A DNA stretch of 36,859 nucleotides from Bacillus sp. IITD106 (GTDB lineage Bacteria > Bacillota > Bacilli > Bacillales > Bacillaceae_C): positions 1 through 36,859 of the forward strand of contig NZ_JAIAZY010000043.1 of the NCBI RefSeq assembly GCF_019459225.1, in the 5' to 3' direction. This document shows, one piece after another, positions 14,508 through 24,638 of this stretch (within the stretch, counting starts at the first letter, position 1; each line of letters starts with the position of its first letter). Position numbers and translations under genes: made by a program. The notes beneath the pieces are model-generated. The model saw only the letters and a list, made by a program, of their open reading frames with translations, did not search any database and had not been told where the DNA came from.

Positions 14508-14945
14508 CTAAGCCGAAAAGATTTCAATTGGATTTATTTTTGTAATAGATGTCATATTCATGGCATCCATTATATTTTGAATACGCTCAATGGTTGCCCC
14601 ATAGTATTCATTTCTTTCATCCCGAGAAACTTGAGATGGAGATACTCCTAATTTTTCCGCTAATTCTTGTTGTGACATCCCACAATATATTCTGTAGGCT
14701 ATTAACGTTCTCCCAAGTGTTCTTAAATTAACCACCGGTTCAAATTCTCCCCGTTTTATCCGTTCATAATACTCAACTTCCTCTTTCAGTTGTTCATGAA
14801 ACGATATATAGGGCTGTATGGCAAGTTCTATGTGATCATTTTCTAATCCCATATCTTTTAATCTTTTCTTTTCAAGTTCTATAAACTTCTTATCCTGTAC
14901 TAATTTCTCGACGGCTTCTCTATAAGCACTTTCAGTTTTAATCAT
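14508..14945 (-). CDS. Xre-family transcriptional regulator, antitoxin-like
   Basis: A 145-residue protein. Its N-terminal half is charged and helical (about residues 1-65, with KKFIELEKKRLKDMGLENDH). The C-terminal half is a helix-turn-helix of the Xre/HTH_3 type: YRIYCGMSQQELAEKLGVSP then SQVSRDERNEYYGATIERIQ. A long helical N-terminus before a C-terminal Xre domain is common in antitoxins of HigA/MqsA-like or Xre-NTase pairs. Start chosen at ATG 14945, 6-7 bases after GTGAGGG; ATG 14951 directly abuts the ribosome site. It follows the nucleotidyltransferase-like gene by 27 bases and shares its promoter. It may repress that promoter at the palindrome 15542-15557. Confidence 0.83.
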   Translation of the reverse strand: MIKTESAYREAVEKLVQDKKFIELEKKRLKDMGLENDHIELAIQPYISFHEQLKEEVEYYERIKRGEFEPVVNLRTLGRTLIAYRIYCGMSQQELAEKLGVSPSQVSRDERNEYYGATIERIQNIMDAMNMTSITKINPIEIFSA

Positions 14946-14972
14946 GATCATCCCTCACTTAAAAGTATCATT

Positions 14973-15506
14973 TTACCTTATAATTTTAATTATGCCTTTA
15001 GGTTTAAATGTATCTCTTGTTTGTCTAAATGCTGAAGGGAATAATAGATTATTTCCATGCTCATCAAGAATCCCCGTATTCGGTCCATAACCATAATGCG
15101 GATATAATTCAACTCTATATTTATGCCACATAGGAAGTTGCTTTTTAGTATAACCTTTATAAGGTCTACGCGCTTTACTGTCCCATGTCCATATTTTATC
15201 TAGGTCCATTATATTTAATTCACGCATTATCGTGGGAAGATCCCTGACATCACATTCAAAATACCCATCAATATCATTCGGATGTGCTTTATTTTCTACA
15301 AATGATCCATTTATATATATATCATAGACACCAACTGCCCATAGTTGTTTTACCATTATTTCCAATTGGTCAACTAAATAAGCTCTCCACTCTTTATCCC
15401 ACAATGTCCCATCCTCTGGGCCAATAACTAATAAAGATTTTTTTAATTCATCAATGGTTAACTCGTAATCACCTACTGGCAATAGACCAAAATCATTAAA
15501 CTGCAT
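14973..15506 (-). CDS. Minimal nucleotidyltransferase-like protein (DUF6932-like), putative toxin
   Basis: A 177-residue protein with the DNA-polymerase-beta-type nucleotidyltransferase signature: INGSFVENKAHPNDIDGYFE, i.e. G67-S68 followed by D78-x-D80 for metal/NTP binding. The C-terminal part (HKYRVELYPHYGYGPNTGIL) contains a further acidic residue on a strand (VEL), matching the third carboxylate. It is short, without an RNA-binding or PAP domain, like the DUF6932 and AbiEii/MNT-type enzymes found beside Xre or HEPN partners. Transcribed first, with the Xre gene behind it. No classical Shine-Dalgarno is evident before the ATG at 15506, so translation may be weak. Toxin role is inference; an NMP- or phosphate-transferring activity is expected. 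Confidence 0.7.
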   Translation of the reverse strand: MQFNDFGLLPVGDYELTIDELKKSLLVIGPEDGTLWDKEWRAYLVDQLEIMVKQLWAVGVYDIYINGSFVENKAHPNDIDGYFECDVRDLPTIMRELNIMDLDKIWTWDSKARRPYKGYTKKQLPMWHKYRVELYPHYGYGPNTGILDEHGNNLLFPSAFRQTRDTFKPKGIIKIIR

Positions 15507-15541
15507 TATTTATCGCATCCTAGCAGAACATATTTGTTAAG

Positions 15542-15589
15542 TTAACTTATTAGTTAATTTAATTTTAACACAAAACTTTATTAAATCAA
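15542..15589 (-). promoter_or_regulatory. Promoter and operator palindrome of the nucleotidyltransferase/Xre module
   Basis: Minus-strand -35 TTGATT (15584-15589), 16-bp spacer, -10 TAAAAT (15562-15567). The predicted start at about 15555 lies inside a perfect inverted repeat TTAACT-TATT-AGTTAA (15542-15557). A second, wider pair TGTTAA...TTAACA flanks it (about 15535-15570). A palindrome over the start site fits autorepression by the Xre protein. Confidence 0.6.
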
Positions 15590-15833
15590 CATTGCATCGG
15601 ATATATCCATTAAGGTCATGAAAACAAGATCTACCTATTCCGTTTCTCCCATTTTTCTAACACCTGTAGTGTGCATATACAGGTAGAATGCACAACCATT
15701 TATTTGGAATGCCCGAATTTTAACACGTGTATTAAGGATGAGGCAAAAAATAAATAATGGCGAAATTACCATTTAAAATAAATAACCATTGAACTTTTGA
15801 ATAAAAATTTTCTTATCACCGCATTTGTCCCAT
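15590..15833. other. Intergenic stretch before cotA
   Basis: No gene is seen. A 7-bp stem ACCTGTA/TACAGGT with a loop of about 9 bases lies near 15661-15684. The remainder is AT-rich. No other signal is supported. Confidence 0.35.
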
Positions 15834-15860
15834 ACATTGACGAATGTCCTACATACAATA
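15834..15860 (+). promoter_or_regulatory. Sigma-K-like promoter of cotA
   Basis: ACA (15834-15836), 15 bp, then CATACAATA (15852-15860). This fits the sigma-K -10 consensus CATANNNTA with an AC-type -35. In B. subtilis cotA is known to be sigma-K-dependent, which supports the reading. The start codon follows 31 bases later. Confidence 0.55.
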
Positions 15861-15891
15861 TATGGATGAACCATCATAAGGAAGTGAAAGT

Positions 15892-17466
15892 ATGGTTATA
15901 GAAAATAAAATTCGTATGAATATTGACCCTTCAAATCCTGATACTATTCCAAAATTTATGGATGAACTTCCAATTCCACCGATAGCCAAGCCGAAAGCAA
16001 ATATCAAGGGAACACCTTATTATGAAATTGAAATGAGACAAGCACAGCATCGATACCACCAACTATTTCCAACAACAACTGTATGGGGATATGATGGTAT
16101 ACAGCCAGGCCCAACAATCAAGGTTAAACAAAACGAAAAAATTTTCGTTAAATGGAAGAATAAACTCCCCAGAAAACATCTTTTTCCTATTGATCGAACA
16201 CTTCATGAATCTGCAGGACCTCTGGACGTTAGAACCGTCACTCATTTGCATGGAGCAAATGTGAATTGGGAAAGCGATGGCCATCCTGAAGCTTGGTTTT
16301 CGAGAGACTTTGCAGAAACAGGGTCTAATTTTCGCCGTAAAGTGTATGAATATACGAACAAGCAAATGGGGGCTACCCTTTGGTACCACGATCACGCTGT
16401 CGGCATTACGCGATTAAATGTATACGCTGGTTTATCTGGATTTTATTTGATTGAAGACCCAATTGAAAAAAGCTTAAAACTTCCTAAAGGCCGCTATGAT
16501 ATTCCATTAATGATTCAGGACCGGTCATTCCATTCAGACGGTTCTTTATTTTATCCGGAAAACACCGATCCACCTGCACCAGTAAATCCTTCTGTTCAAC
16601 CTTTTTTTAATGGAGATACGATCGCTGTCAACGGAAAGCTTTGGCCAAAGCTAAAAGTCGAGCCTCGAAAATATCGTTTTAGAATATTAAACTCTTCCAA
16701 TACGAACGGCTATACTTTGAGATTAGAGGACGGCCGTACTTTTTATCAAATTGCCACAGATGGAGGATTGCTGACAGAACCTGTAGAGCTAACGACCCTT
16801 CCCTTGGAACCCGCTGAACGTGCAGAAATAATCATCGACTTTTCAAAATTAATAGGGAAACAGTTAATTTTGCAAAACACAAATGACGAAGGAAATACAG
16901 GAGTTATTATGAGATTTGATGTGGTCCTCCCCCTAAGAGCAAGGGATTCCAGTGAAATCCCTGCTATAATAATGAAAGATAAGGAAATATTGGATGAAAA
17001 TCACGCTGATAAAACGAGGTTGTTAATGCTAGGGGCGACTACGGATGAATATGAAAGACCTGTGCTTTTATTGGATAACCGAATGTGGCATGATCCCGTA
17101 ACTGAAAAACCTGTCATTGGCGATACTGAGGTTTGGAAATTAATCAATATCACACCTTTTGCCCATCCCATTCACATCCATCTGATTCAATTTAAAATTT
17201 TGCACAGGACACCTTTTGATTTGGATCGCTTTAATCAAGATGGATTTATTCAATATACGGGACCCCAGATTGAGCCTGAAATACATGAAAGAGGTTGGAA
17301 AGATACGGTAAAAGCAGAGCCCGGAATGGTGACAAGTGTCATCATGAAGTTTAAGGAAAATCCCGGAAATTACGTTTGGCACTGCCATATACTAGAACAC
17401 GAGGATTATGACATGATGAGGCCAATGAAGGTCATTGAAAAAGAAGGTAACGATGAAGAGGAATAA
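15892..17466 (+). CDS. cotA: Spore-coat multicopper oxidase (laccase) CotA
   Basis: A 524-residue three-cupredoxin oxidase without a signal peptide, as for B. subtilis CotA (513 residues). All four copper motifs are present: VTHLHGANVNW (His118, His120), TLWYHDHAVGITRLN (His166, His168), PFAHPIHIHLIQF, and HCHILEHEDYDMM (His497, Cys498, His499, His503, axial Met near 508-509). The type 1 Cys and the trinuclear His ligands are therefore intact. It oxidises phenols and may also act on bilirubin and Mn(II). In Bacillus it forms brown spore pigment and sits in the outer coat. The ribosome site AAGGAAGTGA is good. Single gene with its own sigma-K-like promoter and terminator. Confidence 0.95.
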   Translation: MVIENKIRMNIDPSNPDTIPKFMDELPIPPIAKPKANIKGTPYYEIEMRQAQHRYHQLFPTTTVWGYDGIQPGPTIKVKQNEKIFVKWKNKLPRKHLFPIDRTLHESAGPLDVRTVTHLHGANVNWESDGHPEAWFSRDFAETGSNFRRKVYEYTNKQMGATLWYHDHAVGITRLNVYAGLSGFYLIEDPIEKSLKLPKGRYDIPLMIQDRSFHSDGSLFYPENTDPPAPVNPSVQPFFNGDTIAVNGKLWPKLKVEPRKYRFRILNSSNTNGYTLRLEDGRTFYQIATDGGLLTEPVELTTLPLEPAERAEIIIDFSKLIGKQLILQNTNDEGNTGVIMRFDVVLPLRARDSSEIPAIIMKDKEILDENHADKTRLLMLGATTDEYERPVLLLDNRMWHDPVTEKPVIGDTEVWKLINITPFAHPIHIHLIQFKILHRTPFDLDRFNQDGFIQYTGPQIEPEIHERGWKDTVKAEPGMVTSVIMKFKENPGNYVWHCHILEHEDYDMMRPMKVIEKEGNDEEE

Positions 17467-17487
17467 GGCATGCTCAGCATGCCTTTA
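17465..17487 (+). terminator. Terminator of cotA
   Basis: A perfect 9-bp stem AAGGCATGC/GCATGCCTT with a 3-base loop begins in the stop codon and is followed by TATAAAA. It may serve the convergent GH127 gene poorly, since the minus-strand side lacks a T run. Confidence 0.65.
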
Positions 17488-17501
17488 TAAAATGTCGCAC
17501 C

Positions 17502-19379
17502 CTATTCCAACATTGGAAACTCTCCAATTCTCAACCGTGCACATCCATATGGCACAAGTTCAATCATCTCAATCGGAGCATTTTCATATGGTTTTGGATC
17601 TTTTGGCGGGGCTGCGGCTGAATTTTTCTTCATCATCCAATTCGAAAGCAGTTTTCCTTTTGTCATTAACTTTATTGGGGTGTGCTCCGTTTTAAATGGT
17701 TGATAATGAATTTCTTCCATTTCCTCTACTTCGAAATCTGCACCATTGATTAACGCATAACGCCATGCGGAAGTCGGGTACACTTCCCAATCATGGAATC
17801 GTTCTCGCTCGTGTACTCGGACCCAATTTTCTCCAATCGGCAACGCATATAAAAGTGGACCACGATTTACACTTACAGCATAGTTGTTGCGTTCCTCTAA
17901 ATGTACTTGCATTGGGAGCATAATCTTTACTTCATCACCTGGATTCCATTCTCTAACAAGACGTGCATAACCATTATCAATCTGAACATGTTGCACTTCC
18001 CCGTTTACACATACTTTCATCTCAGAGCACCAACCCGGAACTCTCAATAGAAGTGGAAATGTCGCATTTTCTTTAAGATTTACTTCAATCGTCACTTGAT
18101 CACGGAACGGATAATCGCTTTTAACAACTAACTCAATATTCTTTCCGTCAGCCACTGTGGCTTGTAGTGAACAGGGTGCATACGAAACAGCGGCTAGCCC
18201 TCCATCATGTGTCGCCATCCATAAACTTGAAGTAAACTTTGGCCATCCTTGGTGCATGTTTGCTGTACAACATCCAAAGTTCGGTTCTAGCCCAAACATG
18301 TTGGCATCTGGACCATTAGACCATGGACGTTTAGCCAAATTACAAATGACTTGATTTACTTGTTGGTCATATTGGTGCGAATCCCACTCTGGAGAAATCG
18401 TTGCAGGCAGGGCATTAAAAGCTACTTTTTCTAAAATATCTCCAAACATTCCATCTCCTAATATGCGAGTTAAGTTTTCCATACTGAACATATATTCTAC
18501 TACTGCGCATAACTCTACACCTTGACTTGGATGAGTTCCAGATAACCATTCATCGCCTGAAAACATGCCGTGTGCTTGGCCATGGTACGTCATAAGACTT
18601 TGAATCCCTCTATATACAGCTTCCTTATCCCCTTCATCGCCTGTTTGTCTATAAAAAACAGCGGGTGTTTTAATCCCCATCGCAACATTTACAACATGGG
18701 TTCTATGATTCCATTCTGTTTGTTTACGCCAATAAGGAAATTTTGTAAAAATTCGTGACCAATCAATCGTTTGTTTTTGAACCAGCCTAGCCAAATCAAG
18801 TAATTCAGAATTCAATGTCCTTTCATAAAGCCAATGAATCGATAATAATAAATCCGCTCCTCGAGCTTCATGCCACTCTCTTAACGGCAGATCAACAAGA
18901 GCTTTTTTCAAAAACGAAAAGTACTTCATCATAAAGGGAATGATTCTTTCGTCTTTCGTAGCCTCTTCATATTGGGTTAATACTTTTAGCATAATAAAAT
19001 CTTGCCACCAGTCATGGTTGCCCACTTCAGTATTGACTGTTTTTACATAGGTAGGTCCAAATGAACCATCTGCTCTCTGACTAGAGATTGTCCATTCGAT
19101 CCAAGGAGCCACCTTTTCTATTAATCTTTCATCTTCTAAAAGATATGCCAGGGGCAGTAGTCCATCTAAATAGTATGGCCCACGCTCCCAACTATCACCG
19201 TCTCCACCAAGCCAGCCATTGTTAGGTCCAACATCTTCCCAATGCTCGTCTAAGTGACCTGTGAAACCATTCGCTTGAATTTCCAATTGATTTCTTAACC
19301 ACCCCGCAGGCTTTATACTCCCTAGTGGCAACGCTTTAAAAACTGTTTCTTTTAACCCTCGATAGGTTGTTTTAGTCAA
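17502..19379 (-). CDS. Glycoside hydrolase family 127 (DUF1680) protein, probable beta-L-arabinofuranosidase-type
   Basis: A 625-residue cytoplasmic (alpha/alpha)6-barrel glycosidase with a C-terminal beta-sandwich. The GH127 zinc/nucleophile set is conserved: GVELCAVVEYM (Glu289, Cys291) and NFGCCTANMHQGWPKF (Cys370, Cys371). This corresponds to Glu338, Cys340, Cys417 and Cys418 of Bifidobacterium HypBA1, where the second of the paired cysteines is the ligand and the first the nucleophile. No signal peptide, so it acts on imported oligosaccharides. Start is probably the TTG at 19379, since AAAGGTGGGAG lies just before it; a GTG at 19391 is inside that site. It is divergent from an AraC regulator gene, its likely activator. 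Other GH127/146 specificities are possible. Confidence 0.87.
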   Translation of the reverse strand: MTKTTYRGLKETVFKALPLGSIKPAGWLRNQLEIQANGFTGHLDEHWEDVGPNNGWLGGDGDSWERGPYYLDGLLPLAYLLEDERLIEKVAPWIEWTISSQRADGSFGPTYVKTVNTEVGNHDWWQDFIMLKVLTQYEEATKDERIIPFMMKYFSFLKKALVDLPLREWHEARGADLLLSIHWLYERTLNSELLDLARLVQKQTIDWSRIFTKFPYWRKQTEWNHRTHVVNVAMGIKTPAVFYRQTGDEGDKEAVYRGIQSLMTYHGQAHGMFSGDEWLSGTHPSQGVELCAVVEYMFSMENLTRILGDGMFGDILEKVAFNALPATISPEWDSHQYDQQVNQVICNLAKRPWSNGPDANMFGLEPNFGCCTANMHQGWPKFTSSLWMATHDGGLAAVSYAPCSLQATVADGKNIELVVKSDYPFRDQVTIEVNLKENATFPLLLRVPGWCSEMKVCVNGEVQHVQIDNGYARLVREWNPGDEVKIMLPMQVHLEERNNYAVSVNRGPLLYALPIGENWVRVHERERFHDWEVYPTSAWRYALINGADFEVEEMEEIHYQPFKTEHTPIKLMTKGKLLSNWMMKKNSAAAPPKDPKPYENAPIEMIELVPYGCARLRIGEFPMLE

Positions 19380-19507
19380 GATCTCTCCCACCTTTATCTT
19401 TTTCTATTACATTTGTGTCTATTGTATTGCTATAATTGAAAGTAATTAATACAGAATTCAAACAATTTTTTGCACTATCGTAACCTTTCATATGGAGAAA
19501 TGACAAT

Positions 19508-20374
19508 ATGCTACAAATAATCGCACCACCCTTACCGATCATGTTAGCCGCAGGTGAAGATACATATACAAATGGCCAATCCCATCCGAACCGCAATAAA
19601 ATAGGGGTATTTGATTTACTTGTCGTAACACAAGGTTGTTTATTTATGGGAGAAAATAAAGAACAGTTTCCAGTTAAAGAAAAAGAAGCCCTCATCTTGT
19701 ATCCAGATCGCCATCATTTTTCATTTAAGCCATGCGAATCTGAAACTCATTTTTATTGGATTCATTTTATACCGTCAAAGGAATGGATAGATATAAATGA
19801 GGATTCCTCTAAAAGAGGATTGGATTTTGCAACAAGAGAACAGAAAAATGCTTTCTCAGAACACCCATTTTGGATTACACTTCCAAAGCACGCTAAGATT
19901 CATAACTGGAATACGGTTGATTTTTTATGCAGACAACTGCTATCAATTGAGGAAAATACCAGCTATTCGTGGCAATGGAAAAGACAAATGCAATTTCAAC
20001 AATTATTACAAGAAATGACAACAACACATTACTTGGCTAAATCTTCACCTGCGATGGCAGTAGCTGAAAAAGCAATTTCTTATTTGCAAAAGAACTTCGC
20101 CAATAAGATAAGCTATAGAGAGTTGGGGGAATCACTGAACTACCATCCTAACTATATTGCAAGATGCATGGTCAATACTATAGGATATAGCCCTGTGGAA
20201 TACGTAAACCAGGTTCGCCTTGAACATTCAAAAATGCTCCTCGTCTCAACAAATTGGAGTATTGAAAAAATCGCCGAAAACAGTGGATTTCAACAAACAG
20301 CCTATTTCAGTCGCTTTTTCAAAAAGCGAGAAGGAATGAGTCCATATCATTTTCGGAGACAGTTTGAGGGATGA
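19508..20374 (+). CDS. AraC-family transcriptional regulator
   Basis: A 288-residue regulator with an N-terminal cupin-like sensing domain (about residues 1-150; LLVVTQGCLFMGENKEQFPV and EALILYPDRHHFSFKPCES). The C-terminal pair of helix-turn-helix motifs spans about residues 185-285: ISYRELGESLNYHPNYIARC and STNWSIEKIAENSGFQQTAY then FSRFFKKREGMSPYHFRRQ. The second contains the typical AraC signature. Divergent from the GH127 gene, with about 128 bases between the starts, so it probably activates that gene in response to an arabinose-type sugar. Ends at a strong terminator. Confidence 0.92.
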   Translation: MLQIIAPPLPIMLAAGEDTYTNGQSHPNRNKIGVFDLLVVTQGCLFMGENKEQFPVKEKEALILYPDRHHFSFKPCESETHFYWIHFIPSKEWIDINEDSSKRGLDFATREQKNAFSEHPFWITLPKHAKIHNWNTVDFLCRQLLSIEENTSYSWQWKRQMQFQQLLQEMTTTHYLAKSSPAMAVAEKAISYLQKNFANKISYRELGESLNYHPNYIARCMVNTIGYSPVEYVNQVRLEHSKMLLVSTNWSIEKIAENSGFQQTAYFSRFFKKREGMSPYHFRRQFEG

Positions 20375-20518
20375 TAAATGAATAATTTAATCTAGAAGCT
20401 TGTAAAATATGCATTTCTACAGATTTCCTTAACGATTTTTTGAAAGGTACGTTAACATGATAATAAAAGTATAGGATGATTTAGATCAGTAGAAATTTTT
20501 AATATAGCTAAAAAACTG

Positions 20519-20560
20519 AGCTGTCAAAAAGGAAAGATTTTTCTTTTTTGACAGCTTTGT
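20519..20560 (+). terminator. Terminator of the araC-type gene
   Basis: AGCTGTCAAAAA/TTTTTGACAGCT (20519-20530/20545-20556), extended inside by GGAAA/TTTTC, followed by TTGTTCC. A 12-bp perfect stem. The complement also has A/T tracts, so it may serve the convergent chemoreceptor gene too. Confidence 0.75.
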
Positions 20561-20660
20561 TCCTATTATAAAATAGTCAAATCACTATCCTGATAAAGGT
20601 TACCGATTTATAGATTTTCTCACTCAAGGAAATAAACACCTTCATTAAGGAAGTGCCTTA

Positions 20661-22355
20661 CTATACACGAAATTCTTCAATCACATTCCCAAGGGTTCTT
20701 GCTAAATCATCTAGTGATTCCGCTTCTTTTGCTACTTCGTCAATAGAAGCTATTTGTTCCTCTGTGGAAGCTGCAACCATTTCTGTACTTGCTGCAATTT
20801 GTTGGGAAATAGAAGTGATTTGTTCCATGTTCTCTGCCATATCGTTTGCTCTTTCACTTACGACACTCACAACGTTCACTACTTCTTTTGCTTCATTTAA
20901 CACTTTTTCTATGGCGGCAGCGATGTCTTCAAATGCGATTTCTGACTTTTCGACCATGCCCATTCCTTCTGTTAAAACTTCTGCTCCTCTTGTCATCGAT
21001 TGAACAGCTTGGTTCGTCTCTAGTAAAATGGTTTCAATAATATCCCGGATTTGAAAAGTAGATTCCGCTGTTTTTTCCGCAAGCTTCCTCACTTCGTTTG
21101 CAACAACAAGAAAGCCTCTTCCATGTTCTCCCGCTCGAGTAGCTTCAATCGTTGCATTCAAGGATAGCAAATTCGTTTGATTGGCAATTTCACTAATTAA
21201 GTTCACGATTTGATCAATCTGTGCTGACTTTTGCCCTAAGGAATAGATTTTTTCCGCAGCATCGTTTACGGCTGTTTGACAATAAATCATTTGCTCTACT
21301 GTCCTATTCACTAATTGGTGCCCGTTATTGGCTTTCTCATTTGCTTCGTTAGCCGATATTTCGACTGCACGAATAGAAGATTCAACACGATGGATGCCAG
21401 TAGATATTTCAGTCATATTTTCCGCACTTTCAATAGATGATTGAACCTGGTTATCCATACCAACAGCGACTTCCCCAACTGCTGCAGCAATTTGTTCCGT
21501 TACAAGCTTGGCATCATGTGAAGCAGATCGCAAATTTCCGGAGGTTGCTGTTACAGAGAGTGTACTCTTTTCTAAATGACCAATTAACGAATGGAGACTT
21601 CCAGTCATATGGTTAAAGCCCGAAAAGAGTGCTTCAATCTCCTTCGCAATAGAATTCTCTTGAAGCTTTCCTTGAAAATCTCCTTTAGCTACATTTTCCA
21701 TTGATCGTTTTAATAATGAAATAGAAGAAAGCATTTTACGAATGATGAAAAACACTAAAATACTTGCGATAAAAATAGAGATCAACGTTATCAAAATAGT
21801 AATGTTTCGATACTCATGAACAGGCTGTAAATAATCTTGATCATAAAGTGCGATCACATATAACGAATCATCCAATTCAACTTGATAAGCTAAAGAAACC
21901 GTTAAGCCCTCAACATGATAAATCCCTTGTTTTTGTTTATACATTTTCTCGATTTCTGCTTGAGGTATAGTAGGAATTTCACTTTTAAAGCCCTTAAATG
22001 GAGCAATTTTCCCATCTTTTGTAATTTGAAATTGCATCGGTTTTCCATTGCTTTCTGTATAGGAGTTTACATTTTGTTGAAGTGCATACGCCAGCTTCCT
22101 GTCAAATTCTTTCTTTGAAGCCGATGATTTAAGCATTGTGATTTTTTCCGTCAAAACGTCTGCAGAAGAACGGAGCTGCTGCTCAATCGCATACTTCGTT
22201 AATTGCTTATTTTTTTCATAACTCACAAATGCGATGCACATAGAAGATAATGAAATGATTAGCATAATAGGAATAACCAACAAAGCTTGTAAACTCAATT
22301 TCCACTTGATTCTTTTCGTATGTAATTTTTTCAATAGGTTCACTCGTTTCTTCAC
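20661..22355 (-). CDS. Methyl-accepting chemotaxis protein
   Basis: A 564-residue transmembrane chemoreceptor. TM1 is at about 22-44 ([20 protein letters not shown]), followed by an extracellular sensor of about 135 residues (single-Cache-like size), and TM2 at about 180-203 ([20 protein letters not shown]). HAMP follows at about 204-258 and then a long signalling coiled coil. The kinase-control tip is standard: [20 protein letters not shown] and [19 protein letters not shown]. No CheR-tethering pentapeptide is seen at the C-terminus. The start is uncertain: the GTG at 22355 has no clear ribosome site and a GTG at 22343 or TTG at 22334 is possible. Stand-alone gene; ligand unknown. Confidence 0.9.
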   Translation of the reverse strand: MKKRVNLLKKLHTKRIKWKLSLQALLVIPIMLIISLSSMCIAFVSYEKNKQLTKYAIEQQLRSSADVLTEKITMLKSSASKKEFDRKLAYALQQNVNSYTESNGKPMQFQITKDGKIAPFKGFKSEIPTIPQAEIEKMYKQKQGIYHVEGLTVSLAYQVELDDSLYVIALYDQDYLQPVHEYRNITILITLISIFIASILVFFIIRKMLSSISLLKRSMENVAKGDFQGKLQENSIAKEIEALFSGFNHMTGSLHSLIGHLEKSTLSVTATSGNLRSASHDAKLVTEQIAAAVGEVAVGMDNQVQSSIESAENMTEISTGIHRVESSIRAVEISANEANEKANNGHQLVNRTVEQMIYCQTAVNDAAEKIYSLGQKSAQIDQIVNLISEIANQTNLLSLNATIEATRAGEHGRGFLVVANEVRKLAEKTAESTFQIRDIIETILLETNQAVQSMTRGAEVLTEGMGMVEKSEIAFEDIAAAIEKVLNEAKEVVNVVSVVSERANDMAENMEQITSISQQIAASTEMVAASTEEQIASIDEVAKEAESLDDLARTLGNVIEEFRV

Positions 22356-22681
22356 ATAATGAATGGTGTATGTAAAAGGACTTTATTCCTATTACCATTA
22401 AAGACTATTTAGATTAATATTATGTGAAGTGTATGTAAAGTTTGTGTGTAGAGTGTTTGATGACATTCTCTTCATAGCATAATGAGGATTACTTCTATAA
22501 CTGATTATCCTTTCATTGCTTTATTAGCTTCTTTATGTTCTCTATTTTTTACTTTCCTAATATCTGATGACATTTCTTTGACAGGCTTTCACTTTTCCTT
22601 AATTACTTATATCCTCTGGAGCAAAAGCCACTAGTCTGGTTTTTCCACAGCTAAGTTATAGCCCCATGCAGAGGTGCACAA
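22356..22681. other. Intergenic stretch between chemoreceptor and lacI-type genes
   Basis: The chemoreceptor promoter must lie here but was not located. A tiny minus-strand frame at 22505-22573 (MSSDIRKVKNREHKEANKAM...) lacks a ribosome site and I do not call it a gene. It could be a remnant, because the frame stays open a few codons upstream. Confidence 0.3.
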
Positions 22682-22721
22682 TAAAAGCTCCAAAAAGTAA
22701 CGGAACTTAACTTTTTGGAGC
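22682..22721 (-). terminator. Terminator of the galactoside cluster (after lacI-type gene)
   Basis: A perfect 12-bp stem GCTCCAAAAAGT/ACTTTTTGGAGC (22687-22698/22710-22721), followed on the minus strand by TTTTATTG. Confidence 0.87.
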
Positions 22722-22731
22722 CCCCTATTTA

Positions 22732-23742
<1,011 letters not shown>

Positions 23743-23756
23743 TCAATAAACTTATT

Positions 23757-24638
23757 TCATGAATTACTTAATGGAACTTTCAGCTTCGTTAAGCCTAACT
23801 TCGTTTCCGATAAAATAATGGCAAATAGAATAATGACGGCCCCAAGCACCATTTTCGTCGTGACGATTTCATTGAGTATAATCACCGAGAAAATCATTCC
23901 AAACAGTGATTCAGTCGAAAGAAAAATAGCTGCTTTTGTTTCAGAAATGTACTTCTGAGCAGAGGTTTGTAGTAAATAAGCAATCGTCGTTGAGAAAATT
24001 CCGAGATATAAGACAGGTAAAAGAGCTTCACCGTCCATTGCCATCGTACCTTCACCTTTGAAAATAACCACAATGATGCCAATGACAGCTGCTGTTAATA
24101 GTTGTGCTAATGTTAGTAAAATCGGGTCCTCATTCTTTACATATTTGGCAGTATAAAAAATATGGAATGCAAAAGCTACCGCACATAATAAAGATAACGT
24201 ATCCCCAATATTAATTTTAAAGGAATCCTGCAAGGACAGCAATCCTACACCGGTCATTGCTAAAAATGCTCCAACTAATTCAAAGCGATCCAATCGTTTT
24301 TTATACAACAAATAACCGATAAAAGGAACGATGACGACATTTACCGCCGTTAAAAAAGCATTTTTCGATGGTGTTGTAAATTGTAGTCCCACTGTTTGCA
24401 ATGCAAAGGCGATATAAAGGATCGTTCCTAGGAACATGCCTTTTAGTACTATGCGACGATTTAATTGTTTAAGCTTCTTAAAAAAGAAAGCTGATAAAAT
24501 TACGCCGCCGACCAAAAAGCGAATGGCCATCATTTGATAAGGACTATAATGATCTAGTGCAACAGCACTTGCAACGAATCCACTTCCCCAAATAATCGCC
24601 GTAATTAATAGTGCGATCTCCCCAAGATATTTTTTCAT
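23757..24638 (-). CDS. EamA/DMT-superfamily transporter
   Basis: A 293-residue protein with about ten transmembrane helices in two EamA repeats. Repeat 1 begins GEIALLITAIIWGSGFVASA; repeat 2 includes GDTLSLLCAVAFAFHIFYTA and STTIAYLLQTSAQKYISETK, then AAIFLSTESLFGMIF, which is typical of the family. Such proteins export or exchange small metabolites; the substrate cannot be told. Its ATG directly follows the stop of the GH63-like gene (no gap), and the ribosome site GGAGG lies inside that gene, so translation is coupled. Presence inside a glycosidase operon is unusual and may hint at export of a sugar or by-product. Confidence 0.88.
   Translation of the reverse strand: MKKYLGEIALLITAIIWGSGFVASAVALDHYSPYQMMAIRFLVGGVILSAFFFKKLKQLNRRIVLKGMFLGTILYIAFALQTVGLQFTTPSKNAFLTAVNVVIVPFIGYLLYKKRLDRFELVGAFLAMTGVGLLSLQDSFKINIGDTLSLLCAVAFAFHIFYTAKYVKNEDPILLTLAQLLTAAVIGIIVVIFKGEGTMAMDGEALLPVLYLGIFSTTIAYLLQTSAQKYISETKAAIFLSTESLFGMIFSVIILNEIVTTKMVLGAVIILFAIILSETKLGLTKLKVPLSNS

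Noticed and set aside
19372-19695. Minus-strand frame upstream of the GH127 gene
   Set aside because: It lies opposite the AraC regulator's N-terminus and the divergent promoter, with no protein-family features.
22505-22573. Tiny minus-strand peptide MSSDIRKVKNREHKEANKAM...
   Set aside because: No ribosome site and no overlapping RNA signals; kept only as a remark in the intergenic entry.
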